A DNA stretch of 17,355 nucleotides from Verrucomicrobiota bacterium (GCA_003218735.1 QHOJ01000166.1:1-17355); one strand, 5' to 3'; positions 1-8,339 are shown, counted from the stretch's first letter. Numbers and translations are program-made. The notes: generated by a model not told the origin, from the sequence alone.

Positions 1-48
1 TCTTCCAGTTAAGGATTTGCCGCAAATTTTGCTTTCACGGATCTCTTA

Positions 49-426
49 ATGGATCTGGAAGAGTTTCGCGACTATTGCCTGAGCAAAATCGCAGCTTCTG
101 AAAGCATGCCCTTTGGAGAAGGCATTCTCGTATTGAAGGTTGCCGGCAAACTGTTCGCGCTCGCTGCGCTCGATGAGATTCCGGCGACAGTGAATTTGAA
201 ATGCAATCCCGACTTAGCGCTAGCGTTGCGCGATCAATATGATCAAGTCCAGCCCGGCTATCACATGAACAAAAAACATTGGAATACGGTCGAGATCGAC
301 AGCGGAATTCCCGACGCAGAACTACGCAAAATGATCGACCATTCTTACGAGCTGGTGGTGCAGAGCCTGCCAAAAAAGACGCGCGAAAAATTACGACGCT
401 CGCGCCGGATGCAAGACCTCGCGTAA
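49..426 (+). CDS. MmcQ/YjbR-family DNA-binding-like protein
   Basis: A 125-residue protein matching the small MmcQ/YjbR (CyaY-like fold) family in length and pattern. It starts MDLEEFRDYCLSK, then has the typical middle 'FGEGILVLKVAGKLFAL' (about residues 22-38), 'VNLKCNPDLALALRDQY' (48-64), 'GYHMNKKHWNTVEI' (70-83) and a basic C-terminus rich in Lys and Arg. Members are called DNA-binding-like from fold similarity, but a cellular role is not established. The ATG at 49 lines up with the usual family start. No clear ribosome binding site is visible. A 13-base dyad (ATTTGC-C-GCAAAT, 15-27) lies just upstream, of unknown meaning. The 3' end overlaps the end of the convergent murI gene by 36 bases. 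Family assignment is confident; function is not. Confidence 0.85.
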   Translation: MDLEEFRDYCLSKIAASESMPFGEGILVLKVAGKLFALAALDEIPATVNLKCNPDLALALRDQYDQVQPGYHMNKKHWNTVEIDSGIPDAELRKMIDHSYELVVQSLPKKTREKLRRSRRMQDLA

Positions 427-1212
427 TTGCACTTCGCCGATCTGCAATTGGAGCGCTTCGCGTGCGACACGCAGAAAAATGTCCGGCGGATCAGTCAGCG
501 CGACCTCGAGGGCCCCGCCATTTCCGGCCGGCGCGCGGAGTGATTGTCGATCTAACAGCTCGCGAGTAGCAAGCGCGCAGTTTCGCGCCGAATCGACGAT
601 CGCAACTTTGTCGCCGACAAACCGTGCGATCGCATTAGCGAGCAATGGATAGTGTGTGCAGCCGAGGACCAGGGTATCGATTCCATCTTGCACCAACGGT
701 TGGAGGTAGCGTGCGATCACACTGTCGGTCAGTTTATCCTCAAGCCAGCCCTCTTCGATCAAAGGCACCAGCAGCGGACAAGGGCGCGCAGAGATGTCGA
801 TTTTCGGGTCGAGCGCGCGCAGTGCGCGTTCGTACGCGCCACTCTTAATCGTCGCGCGAGTTCCAATCACGCCGATGTGATGGCTGCGGGTCGCGACTAT
901 CGCGGCTTGCGCGCCAGGTTTAATGACACCTATGACCGGCACCGGAAGAGTATTTTCTAAAGTCGGCAACGCCACTGCCGAGGCGGAATTGCATGCAATC
1001 ACGATCAGTTTTACTCCCTGATCTATTAACATTTGCGTCATTTCGCTGCTGTAACGCTCAACCGTGCTCGCGCTTTTTCCGCCGTAGGGGACACGCGCTG
1101 TATCACCAAGATAGAAAATTTTTTCGTTGGGAAGCAAATCGCACAACGCTTTGGCAACGGTTAGGCCACCGATGCCTGAATCGAATACGCCGATGGCACG
1201 GGAGTCGCTCAT
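391..1212 (-). CDS. murI: Glutamate racemase
   Basis: Converts L-glutamate to D-glutamate for peptidoglycan, in the cytoplasm, without a cofactor. Counting from the ATG at 1212 (273 residues), the N-terminus 'IGVFDSGIGGLTV' and 'YLGDTARVPYG' are the usual substrate-site segments. The two catalytic cysteines are in 'IACNSASA' (Cys74) and 'LGCTHYPLL' (Cys185), the positions known for Bacillus-type racemases. An upstream in-frame TTG at 1251 would add 13 residues not expected in the family. Neither start has a clear Shine-Dalgarno, so I chose the ATG by homology. The C-terminal ~10 residues (HPARAS end) run into the overlap with the convergent MmcQ-like gene. It is divergent from valS, with about 125 bases shared between them. 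Identity is very secure; the exact start is less so. Confidence 0.96.
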   Translation of the reverse strand: MSDSRAIGVFDSGIGGLTVAKALCDLLPNEKIFYLGDTARVPYGGKSASTVERYSSEMTQMLIDQGVKLIVIACNSASAVALPTLENTLPVPVIGVIKPGAQAAIVATRSHHIGVIGTRATIKSGAYERALRALDPKIDISARPCPLLVPLIEEGWLEDKLTDSVIARYLQPLVQDGIDTLVLGCTHYPLLANAIARFVGDKVAIVDSARNCALATRELLDRQSLRAPAGNGGALEVALTDPPDIFLRVAREALQLQIGEVQLREVLHPARAS

Positions 1213-1337
1213 GTGCGAGGGGAAAGTGATCGTTACGACAATAGGCTGCAAGCACGTTGTGGTGCGTTGCGGGCGAGCCGGCGGTCGCGCCTACCTTGAG
1301 TTTGCAAACACGCCGCGACTTCGGATGATCTATCGCA
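1213..1337. promoter_or_regulatory. Divergent murI-valS intergenic region
   Basis: These 125 bases separate two divergent genes and must hold both promoters if the starts chosen here are right. I see no convincing -35/-10 pair on either strand. Two symmetric elements are visible: a perfect 10-base palindrome GTTTGCAAAC at 1300-1309, which could be an operator half of unknown factor, and an imperfect GC-rich hairpin at 1272-1291 (listed separately). The region is too short for a T-box leader, and none is seen upstream of valS. Confidence 0.35.
1272..1294 (-). repeat. Possible REP-like imperfect palindrome with 5' GTAG
   Basis: On the minus strand the sequence begins GTAG and continues into an imperfect GC-rich hairpin. 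Outer GGCG pairs with CGCC, then come pairs interrupted by two mismatches around a small loop (stem 1291 to 1272). A GTAG foot followed by an intergenic palindrome is the known layout of REP elements handled by RAYT (TnpA-REP) transposases. The mismatches make this a weak candidate. It may simply be GC-rich sequence. Confidence 0.25.
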
Positions 1338-3980
1338 ATGCCCGAGCTTCCAAAAACGTACGACCCGAGAACAGTCGAGCCGAAGTGGTATGCCCGCTGG
1401 ATCGACAATCGCGATTTCGAGGCGAATCCGAAATTATCGAAGCCGGCATTCTCGATTGTCATGCCGCCACCGAACATCACCGGCGTCTTGACGCTTGGTC
1501 ACGTTCTGAACAATGCGATCCAGGACATTCTCGCCCGGCGCGCGCGGATGCAGGGATTCGAAGTGCTTTGGCTGCCAGGCATGGACCACGCCGGCATCGG
1601 AACGCAGACCGCTGTCGAAAAGTTTTTGCTGCGAACGGAAAAGAAAACGCGCCACGATCTTGGCCGCGAAGAATTTTTGCGCCGCGTGCTGGATTGGCAG
1701 GAGAAACATGGCGGCATCATTATCGAGCAACTCAAGCGGCTTGGCTGTTCGTGCGACTGGTCGCGGGAACGTTATACTCTCGATGACAATTACATTCGCG
1801 CAGTCCAAAAAGCTTTCGTCGACCTTTATAACAACGGCCTGATTTATCGCGGGCGGCGCATGATCAATTGGGATCCGGCTGCGCAGACCGCGCTCTCGGA
1901 CGAAGAAGTAATTAACAAGCCGCAAAAAGGAAATCTCTATTACGTGCGCTATGAAATTGTGGAGGAACCGGGGCGTTTTCTCCAAGTCGCAACCACGCGA
2001 CCGGAAACAATCATGGCCGATACCGCAATGGCTTTTCATCCAAATGACAAGCGATATGTTGATCTTTTCGGCAAACACGCGTGGCGTCCGCTCGCGCGCG
2101 AAAAACTTCCCATCATTGCCGATGAAGCGATCGATCCCGAATTTGGCACTGGCCTCCTAAAAGTAACGCCCGGACACGACAAACTGGATTTAGAGATCGG
2201 CGAGCGTCATAGCTTGCCCGCTCTTGATGTGCTCACGCTGGACGGTCGGATCAATTGTCCCGCCGTTCCGGAATTGAACGGTCTTGACCGATTCGAAGCG
2301 CGCAAGAGAGCGGCGGAATTATTGCAGGAGAGGGGATTACTTTCGAAGACAGAACTATATGCAAATAACGTCGGCTTCAGCGAGCGCAGCGAAGTGCCGG
2401 TCGAGCCACGCTTGAGCGAGCAATGGTTTCTCCGCTATCCGAAAACGAAGGAGGCGCTCGCCGTCGTGCGCGATCATCTGATCCGTTTCTTTCCCGCACA
2501 CTGGGAAAAAGTCTACGCACAATGGCTCGAGAAGATTCAAGATTGGTGCATCAGCCGGCAGGTCTGGTGGGGACATCGCATACCCGTTTGGTATGCGAAG
2601 TGCCAAAGCCCAAGTTCCAAATCTCAAATTCATGTCGGCATTGATCCTCCTGTCGATTCCGAAAACTGGACACAAGATGAGGATACGCTCGACACCTGGT
2701 TCTCATCGTGGTTGTGGGCGTACGAGACGATGGATGAAGAGACGCGGAAGAAATTTTATCCGACGTCTGTGCTTGTGACTGCACCGGATATTATTTTCTT
2801 CTGGGTGGCGCGCATGATCATTGCCGGACTTGAGTTCAAGCCGGGAAAATCGGAACGCGATGAAGATAACATTCCTTTTCGCGACGTTTTTTTCACGGGA
2901 CTCATTCGCGACAAACAGGGGCGCAAAATGTCGAAGAGTCTCGGCAATTCGCCCGATCCGCTTGAGTTGATCGGCAAGTACGGCGCAGATGGCTTGCGCT
3001 TTGGCTTAATGCGAATCGCGCCAAGTGGTCAGGATATCCGCTTCGATGAAAAACAAATCGAGGAAGGCCGCAACTTTGCGACGAAGCTTTGGAACGTCGC
3101 GCGCTTTCGGCAAATGCACGGGCCAAGCGATGCCGCGCCGAAGGTCGACAACAAAAAATTGTCGATCTTCGCGGTGGAAGTTTTGGCGCGATTGAACGAG
3201 ACGATCGAAGCGATCGAGAAAGCGTATAGCGATTACCAATTCAATGCCGTGGCGCAGGAGCTCTACGATTTTGTCTGGAGCGATTATTGCGATTGGTTCG
3301 TCGAGGCAGCGAAAACGGAAATCTTCAGTGCAGACGAAACAAAAAAGAAATCGGCGCTTGCTGTGATGGATTTGGTTTTATCGGCGGTTGTGCGATTGCT
3401 GCACCCCTTTATGCCGCACATCACGGAAGAGCTTTGGTCGCGGCTTGGTTTTGGGAAAGGCTCGATTCAGTTCGTCCTTCCGCCAGGAAAGATCGCATTG
3501 GGTGACGGTGATCTCGCAAACAAGCGGCGTCTCGTTTCGGAGATTTACGAGGCAGTACAGGCTGGCCGGAATCTGCGCGCGGAAGCGAACGTCCCATCGA
3601 ACAAGAAGATAGGCTTCATTTTACGCACGCATGAGAAATGGTTTTACAACGAGCTGCTGACTATCGCGCGATTGCTAAATGCCGAAGAAGTAAGGTTGGA
3701 TCGGCAATATGAAGCGGTGGCTGGCGTCCCTGTCGCGGTCACTCCGCTCGGAGAGCTTTTTCTAGCGATTGCGGCACGGGACAAAACGGCAGAGCGGGCG
3801 CGGCTCGATAAAGAAATCGCGAAGATCGAAGCCGAAATCCGAACAGTGGACAGCAAATTGAAAAGCGAATCGTTTGTCGAACGCGCTCCAGCCGTCGTGG
3901 TGGAGGAACATCGACAGCGCGCAAAAGATTTCAGCGCGCAGCTGACAAAGCTGAAGCAGGCACGGGCAGCCCTGAATTAA
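1338..3980 (+). CDS. valS: Valine--tRNA ligase (ValRS)
   Basis: Class I aminoacyl-tRNA synthetase that charges tRNA-Val, in the cytoplasm; 880 residues, the usual size. It starts MPELPKTYDPRTVEPKWY, typical of ValRS. The ATP-site motif is in 'PPPNITGVLTLGHVLNN', where HIGH reads T52-L-G-H55. The editing (CP1) domain shows 'TTRPETIMADTAMAFHP'. The catalytic core shows 'CISRQVWWGHRIPVWY' (HRIPVWY at 413-419), 'DTWFSSWLW' and 'GRKMSKSLGN' (KMSKS at 530-534). An anticodon-binding domain follows. The last ~70 residues form the charged tRNA-binding coiled coil ('ARLDKEIAKIEAEIR', ending 'KLKQARAALN'). Residues 423-430 are a low-complexity segment resembling a translated dispersed repeat. No Shine-Dalgarno is obvious before the ATG. 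The 3' end overlaps a convergent methyltransferase gene by 50 bases. Confidence 0.98.
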   Translation: MPELPKTYDPRTVEPKWYARWIDNRDFEANPKLSKPAFSIVMPPPNITGVLTLGHVLNNAIQDILARRARMQGFEVLWLPGMDHAGIGTQTAVEKFLLRTEKKTRHDLGREEFLRRVLDWQEKHGGIIIEQLKRLGCSCDWSRERYTLDDNYIRAVQKAFVDLYNNGLIYRGRRMINWDPAAQTALSDEEVINKPQKGNLYYVRYEIVEEPGRFLQVATTRPETIMADTAMAFHPNDKRYVDLFGKHAWRPLAREKLPIIADEAIDPEFGTGLLKVTPGHDKLDLEIGERHSLPALDVLTLDGRINCPAVPELNGLDRFEARKRAAELLQERGLLSKTELYANNVGFSERSEVPVEPRLSEQWFLRYPKTKEALAVVRDHLIRFFPAHWEKVYAQWLEKIQDWCISRQVWWGHRIPVWYAKCQSPSSKSQIHVGIDPPVDSENWTQDEDTLDTWFSSWLWAYETMDEETRKKFYPTSVLVTAPDIIFFWVARMIIAGLEFKPGKSERDEDNIPFRDVFFTGLIRDKQGRKMSKSLGNSPDPLELIGKYGADGLRFGLMRIAPSGQDIRFDEKQIEEGRNFATKLWNVARFRQMHGPSDAAPKVDNKKLSIFAVEVLARLNETIEAIEKAYSDYQFNAVAQELYDFVWSDYCDWFVEAAKTEIFSADETKKKSALAVMDLVLSAVVRLLHPFMPHITEELWSRLGFGKGSIQFVLPPGKIALGDGDLANKRRLVSEIYEAVQAGRNLRAEANVPSNKKIGFILRTHEKWFYNELLTIARLLNAEEVRLDRQYEAVAGVPVAVTPLGELFLAIAARDKTAERARLDKEIAKIEAEIRTVDSKLKSESFVERAPAVVVEEHRQRAKDFSAQLTKLKQARAALN
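2604..2631 (+). repeat. Low-complexity CAA/CCAA-type repeat footprint inside valS
   Basis: The bases encoding Q423-S-P-S-S-K-S-Q430-I are a run of near-repeats (CCCAAGTTCCAAATCTCAAA). In the other frames this reads as PKPKFQISNS on plus and, on minus, as FEIWNLGFGT, a look I associate with dispersed intergenic repeats in several bacterial phyla. It sits in the loop between HRIPVWY and the DTWFSS segment of ValRS, where insert length varies, so the frame is preserved. The repeat-family link is from memory and not tested. Confidence 0.4.
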
Positions 3981-4683
3981 AGATGATTTTATGCTCGTCG
4001 ATTTTGGCGCCGCGTCTCTGGAAGAACTCTTTTAGTGCCGATGTGTAAAACGTTCCATCATATTCGCGATTCAGCTCCAGCCAGACGCGACCACATGGGG
4101 TTAGATATTTGGCAAGATCATCCAGAAAAAACTCCCATTCCCGCACACCCCAAAGATTCGCTTGTTTATGATTATTGAAACAGATCATAAACGCGGTGAT
4201 GAGATCGTATTTACCTTCGAGATCGGGCAGAGGAGTAAAAGGTTCAATGCGCGAAATAATGCGACGGACTCCGAGCAGGCGTGTGATTTCCGCAAACATC
4301 GGGAGGTAATCCACGTCGAGACCAAGCCCCTTATGCCCGAGCAGCTGCGCGATGTGCAGAAAATATCCAGCGCCGCAGCCAAGATCGAGAATGTGCTTGG
4401 GCCGCGACAAATCGAGTTCAATTTCGCGAATGCGGCGAATGTTAATGTCGATCCAGCGCTCGAGGTCAAGATATTTCGGCCAGTCTTCGCCGGGATCTGC
4501 GACAGCGTAACGCCGGCGGATCTCCTGAAAATTCGGCCCATCAATCGTTTCAATAACCCGGGTAGTTTCGAGTGGGAACCGGGTTCGATGGAAAAACCAC
4601 CGCGTATGTTTTCTTGCGCTGGCTAAGCCCTGACCGGTTACGAGTTTTTTGATTTTGTGACTGAACCGCATACGTAGATGCAT
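3931..4683 (-). CDS. Class I SAM-dependent methyltransferase
   Basis: A 250-residue protein with a clear Rossmann-fold SAM-binding motif I, 'ILDLGCGAGYFLH' (residues 98-110). The acidic motif II region 'GLGLDVDYLPM' and the later strand 'YDLITAFMICFNNHKQ' follow, so it uses S-adenosylmethionine. 'GRVWLELNREYDG' fits the late strands of the fold. The substrate cannot be read from sequence. The N-terminal ~45 residues are basic (HKIKKLVTGQ, ASARKHTRWFFHR). The ATG at 4683 is used; an in-frame ATG at 4671 (Met5) is an alternative. Only 47 bases separate it from the divergent cstA start. Its last ~16 codons overlap the end of valS on the opposite strand. The domain call is confident, the specific role unknown. 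Confidence 0.85.
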   Translation of the reverse strand: MHLRMRFSHKIKKLVTGQGLASARKHTRWFFHRTRFPLETTRVIETIDGPNFQEIRRRYAVADPGEDWPKYLDLERWIDINIRRIREIELDLSRPKHILDLGCGAGYFLHIAQLLGHKGLGLDVDYLPMFAEITRLLGVRRIISRIEPFTPLPDLEGKYDLITAFMICFNNHKQANLWGVREWEFFLDDLAKYLTPCGRVWLELNREYDGTFYTSALKEFFQRRGAKIDEHKIIFNSGLPVPASALSAAR

Positions 4684-4730
4684 CGCACGTTGTGGCGCGG
4701 TGCTAAAACTTCAACTAAATTCCATTCTGG

Positions 4731-6776
4731 ATGAGTCTTTGGAAAAAGCTGCTCTGGTGCGCCGTGACGCTGCTCGGTGTGGCGGCGGTTTGTATGCTTG
4801 CTCTTTCGCGGAGCGAGCAAATCAGCGCGCTCTGGATTATTGTGGCCGGGCTTTGCGCAACTTCCATTAGCTACCGTTTCTATAGCAAATGGCTAGCGGC
4901 AAAAGTACTCATGCTCAATGACGAGCGGGCTACCCCAGCTGTCCTGCATAACGACAGCAGAGATTACGTACCCACTAATCGTTGGATGGTTTTCGGGCAT
5001 CATTTTGCGGCAATCGCCGGTCCGGGGCCGTTGGTCGGCCCGGTGCTGGCAGCACAATTTGGTTTTCTGCCCGGCACTCTCTGGATCTTGATCGGCGCAA
5101 CGCTCGGCGGCGGCGTGCACGATATGATCGTTCTGTTCGCCTCGATCCGGCGCGGCGGCAAAACACTCGGGCAAATGGTGAAGGAAGAGATCGGCCGCGG
5201 GGTTGGTGCGCTCGCGCTCATAAGCGTGCTGGCGATAATGATTATCTTGCTCGCCGTGCTCGCGTTGGTCGTCGTTCAAGCGCTCGCGCAAAGCCCGTGG
5301 GGCGTTTTCACTATCGCAATGACCATACCGGTCGCACTGATCATGGGAATGGGCTTGCGTACGGGAAAAGTGAATGTGATTGCGGTCACGATTTTCGGGT
5401 TGCTTGGGCTGGCGTTCGGGGTGTGGGGCGGACAATTCCTCACGCACTTTCCTGCAATTGAAGCATGGTTTAGACACGACCAGAAATGGCTTGCATGGGC
5501 GATCATGATCTACGGATTGGCGGCGTCGGTCCTGCCAGTGTGGATGCTGCTCACACCACGGGATTATCTGAGCACCTTTTTGAAGCTCGGCACTGTAGCC
5601 ATGCTCGCCGTCGCGGTGGTCCTAATCAACCCGACATTGCAAATGCCGGCGATCACAAAATTCATCGACGGCAGTGGCCTCGTATTTGCCGGTCCAGTGT
5701 TCCCCTTTGTATGTATCACGATCGCGTGCGGCGCGGTCTCAGGCTTTCATTCTCTTATTGCCTCAGGGACGACGCCAAAAATGGTGCGACGCGAATGTCG
5801 AATACGCAGTATCGGTTATGGCGCAATGGTGACCGAAATGATGGTTGCGCTGATGGCCATGATCGCGGCGTGTGTATTGCTACCCGGCGAATACTTCGCA
5901 ATCAACACGAAGGGCGCGCCTACGGAAGTGGTGGCAAAAGTCTCTGCGGCTGGCTTCCCGGTAAACGAGGTAGAAATGCAGGAGCTCGCCGCGAACCTCG
6001 GCGAGTCCACAATGTTTAATCGCGCGGGCGGGGCGCCGACTTTCGCGGTTGGTATGGCGCACATGTTTGCACGAATCTCCGCTGGCCCAACCGCGCTCGC
6101 GCTTTGGTACCACTTCGCGATCATGTTTGAGGCTCTGTTCATTCTTACAACGATTGATGCGGGAACGCGGGTGGGGCGGTTTTTGCTTCAAGATTTCCTG
6201 GGTAATCTGTGGCGCCCGCTTGGTAACACGCGTTCGTGGAGCGCGAATCTGTTCTCAAGCGTGTTGCTGGTGTCGGCGTGGGGTTGGTTTTTGTATGTGG
6301 GAGTTATCGATCCGCTTGGCGGCATCAACTCGCTTTGGCCGCTCTTTGGATTGGCCAACCAATTACTCTCAGTCGTCGCGCTCTGCCTTGGTACGACGAT
6401 TCTGATCAAAATGCATAAGGCGAAATATCTTTTCGTGACCGTGCTGCCGCTTTGCTTTATGTGCGCGGTCACGTTTTCGGCTGGTTATCTGAAGGTCTTC
6501 TCGCCGGATCCCAAACTCGGTTTTTTAAGTGGCGCGCGATCACTTTTGCGTGAGGCAGCCGGAATTGCCGATCCAGCCAAGGGCGCTAATTTGGCGCGGC
6601 AAGCAGGTGTCTGGCAATTCGACGCGTTGGTTGCTCTTTTCTTCCTCGTGCTTGTGCTGTTGATCGTGCTTGGCTCGGCAAGGCAGTGGTGGCAATTACT
6701 GTGCGGGACAAAGCGGGTCAAACTTCACGAGAGCGAATTCGTGTCGATTAGCGCTGCGCAACTGGCAGAGTTTTAG
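4731..6776 (+). CDS. cstA: CstA-family carbon starvation / peptide or pyruvate transporter
   Basis: A 681-residue polytopic inner-membrane protein of the CstA family (E. coli CstA is about 700 residues). Signatures include 'FGHHFAAIAGPGPLVGPVLAAQFG' split across the second and third membrane regions, 'GATLGGGVHDMIVLFASIRRGGK', 'ACGAVSGFHSLIASGTTPK', 'ALFILTTIDAGTRVGRFLLQD' and 'GGINSLWPLFGLANQLLS'. Many hydrophobic helices are visible along its length, with a soluble excursion after 'LLPGEYFAINTKGAP' and a hydrophilic tail. Relatives import peptides or pyruvate with a cation during carbon limitation; the substrate here is not decidable. No histidine-kinase/response-regulator pair of the Bts type is adjacent. 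The ATG at 4731 has no clear Shine-Dalgarno. It is divergent from the methyltransferase and convergent with the 470-residue gene, and about 110 bases without a convincing terminator lie between the last two. Confidence 0.95.
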   Translation: MSLWKKLLWCAVTLLGVAAVCMLALSRSEQISALWIIVAGLCATSISYRFYSKWLAAKVLMLNDERATPAVLHNDSRDYVPTNRWMVFGHHFAAIAGPGPLVGPVLAAQFGFLPGTLWILIGATLGGGVHDMIVLFASIRRGGKTLGQMVKEEIGRGVGALALISVLAIMIILLAVLALVVVQALAQSPWGVFTIAMTIPVALIMGMGLRTGKVNVIAVTIFGLLGLAFGVWGGQFLTHFPAIEAWFRHDQKWLAWAIMIYGLAASVLPVWMLLTPRDYLSTFLKLGTVAMLAVAVVLINPTLQMPAITKFIDGSGLVFAGPVFPFVCITIACGAVSGFHSLIASGTTPKMVRRECRIRSIGYGAMVTEMMVALMAMIAACVLLPGEYFAINTKGAPTEVVAKVSAAGFPVNEVEMQELAANLGESTMFNRAGGAPTFAVGMAHMFARISAGPTALALWYHFAIMFEALFILTTIDAGTRVGRFLLQDFLGNLWRPLGNTRSWSANLFSSVLLVSAWGWFLYVGVIDPLGGINSLWPLFGLANQLLSVVALCLGTTILIKMHKAKYLFVTVLPLCFMCAVTFSAGYLKVFSPDPKLGFLSGARSLLREAAGIADPAKGANLARQAGVWQFDALVALFFLVLVLLIVLGSARQWWQLLCGTKRVKLHESEFVSISAAQLAEF

Positions 6777-6885
6777 CCTTGAAGAGTCGCGGATCTTCAG
6801 AAGATTTGCCTTCAGATCACCGAGTGAACACGAGATTTGGGCAACGGCAATCTTCATGTGAAGCCGGGAATCGTGTTAACCGTGT

Positions 6886-8298
6886 TCAGGCAGCAACAGA
6901 TGCGCGGTAACCGAAAAATTCGCGTTCCTTGATAATCTTCACTACTTCTGGCGGAACCATTCGCTCCCATGCACTGTCTCCAGACTGCAATTTAGCGAGC
7001 GCATCCGGGGGATAAATTCGCAAATATTCTGGATGATAATCGGTGATCTCCTCGATGTATTCATTGTCGATCAAGTAGCTAAATAAAGAGCGCAGATTCG
7101 GAGCTACTTTGACCTGTGTTGCGCTGACGACCTTTCCACTGGCTTCGTCGATCATTGGATAAACGTAAAGCTTTAGTTCTCCCTTAAACATCCGCCCGAG
7201 CGCTTCCAGAATTCCGCCTTCGAGGTTCAGATAATATTTTTCGTCGAAAATTTCCATCAAACTTGGCACGCCCATCACCAGGCCGATCATCTTGTCTGTA
7301 TAACGAGAAAGATACGCGGCGAGCCGATAATACTCGCCGAATCTCGAGATTAAAACTGTCCGGCCGAGGGCACCGAGAATATCAACTCGAGCGAGGAAAT
7401 CTGCGTGATTGAGCTGCCCCTCAGCGAGCAAATTCTCCAGTGTCATTTCCATCAGCACCGCTAGATCTTTTTCCGGACAGGCAGACTGCGCCAGAAAGAC
7501 GCGTCGCGCGCCATCGAGCATATCGTTCGTGGCATAGGTCACGGGGCGAAAACTGCCGCGCTCGACAAGGATAGCCTTTTTATGGAGGACTTCAGCCGGC
7601 TGTACCATCTCACCGTCCGCTGTGAACATCACGGCGTTCGTCAAACCCTGGCTGACTAATTGCAAACTCATCAACCGGTTATCGACCCGTGGAAAAGCCG
7701 GTCCGGAAAATTTGATCAAGTCCACTTCGATCCGACCGGGAGTGAGGTTCTCCTGAAGCGATGAAATTAGTTTTTCGGGTTCATGCTGGTAAAAAGCGCC
7801 ATCCAGCAGATTCACGCCGATGACACCGAGCGCTTCCTGTTGTTTGACGTTGACCTCATCAAGCAACCGCACGTGGATGATAATTTGGCTCGGTGTACCG
7901 CGTTTCTCGGGCTGAAATCGCACGCCGAGCCATCCGTGAGATTCATTGTGCTGTTTAAAACTGCGCGCCGCCACGGTGTCCGCAAAAACGAAAAACGTTT
8001 TTTCCGCTCCGAGTTTTCGATCGAGCCGCTCCACCAAAAGCGCGTATTCGTGATCGAGCATCGTCTGAAGACGAAGGCGACTGACATACCGATCTGCCGG
8101 GCCGTAAATCGCGTCGCTGAATGTCATGTCGTAGGCCGACATCGTTTTGGCGATGGTGCCGGCCGCGCCGCCCACACGAAAAAATCGGCGTGCCACTTCC
8201 TGGCCCGCGCCGATCTCGGCGAATGTTCCGTAATTGCTCGACTCTAGATTAATCCGGAGAGCCTTCTTGTCGGTGCCGATTTCCATCTCGGGGCTCAT
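6886..8298 (-). CDS. Conserved protein of unknown function (470 aa)
   Basis: A full-length soluble protein of 470 residues with no membrane segment or signal peptide. The N-terminus is strikingly conserved-looking: 'NLESSNYGTFAEIGAGQEV' (18-36), 'FFRVGGAAGTIAKTMSAYDM' (39-58), 'DAIYGPADRYVSRLRL' (62-77). A mixed alpha/beta body follows and the protein ends '...KEREFFGYRASVAA'. I recall similar proteins in many bacteria with unreliable names, including nucleotidyltransferase-type labels. I see no HxGH nucleotidyltransferase motif and no Walker motif, so I assign no function. It lies 60 bases downstream of batE on the same strand, with a REP-like hairpin between, so it could be a distal operon member or separately expressed. 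The ATG at 8298 is used; Met5 (8286) is an alternative. Confidence 0.85.
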   Translation of the reverse strand: MSPEMEIGTDKKALRINLESSNYGTFAEIGAGQEVARRFFRVGGAAGTIAKTMSAYDMTFSDAIYGPADRYVSRLRLQTMLDHEYALLVERLDRKLGAEKTFFVFADTVAARSFKQHNESHGWLGVRFQPEKRGTPSQIIIHVRLLDEVNVKQQEALGVIGVNLLDGAFYQHEPEKLISSLQENLTPGRIEVDLIKFSGPAFPRVDNRLMSLQLVSQGLTNAVMFTADGEMVQPAEVLHKKAILVERGSFRPVTYATNDMLDGARRVFLAQSACPEKDLAVLMEMTLENLLAEGQLNHADFLARVDILGALGRTVLISRFGEYYRLAAYLSRYTDKMIGLVMGVPSLMEIFDEKYYLNLEGGILEALGRMFKGELKLYVYPMIDEASGKVVSATQVKVAPNLRSLFSYLIDNEYIEEITDYHPEYLRIYPPDALAKLQSGDSAWERMVPPEVVKIIKEREFFGYRASVAA

Positions 8299-8339
8299 GT
8301 AAAATGCTGTAACGGCGATCTATGATTACCGCAAATATT

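Noticed and set aside
1212..1251. Longer murI start at TTG 1251
   Set aside because: It adds 13 residues outside the family N-terminus and has no ribosome site; the ATG at 1212 places both catalytic cysteines at the expected 74 and 185.
6777..6885. Terminator between cstA and the convergent 470-residue gene
   Set aside because: Short palindromes such as CTTCATGTGAAG are present, but the loops are too small and no T-run follows, so I do not call a terminator.
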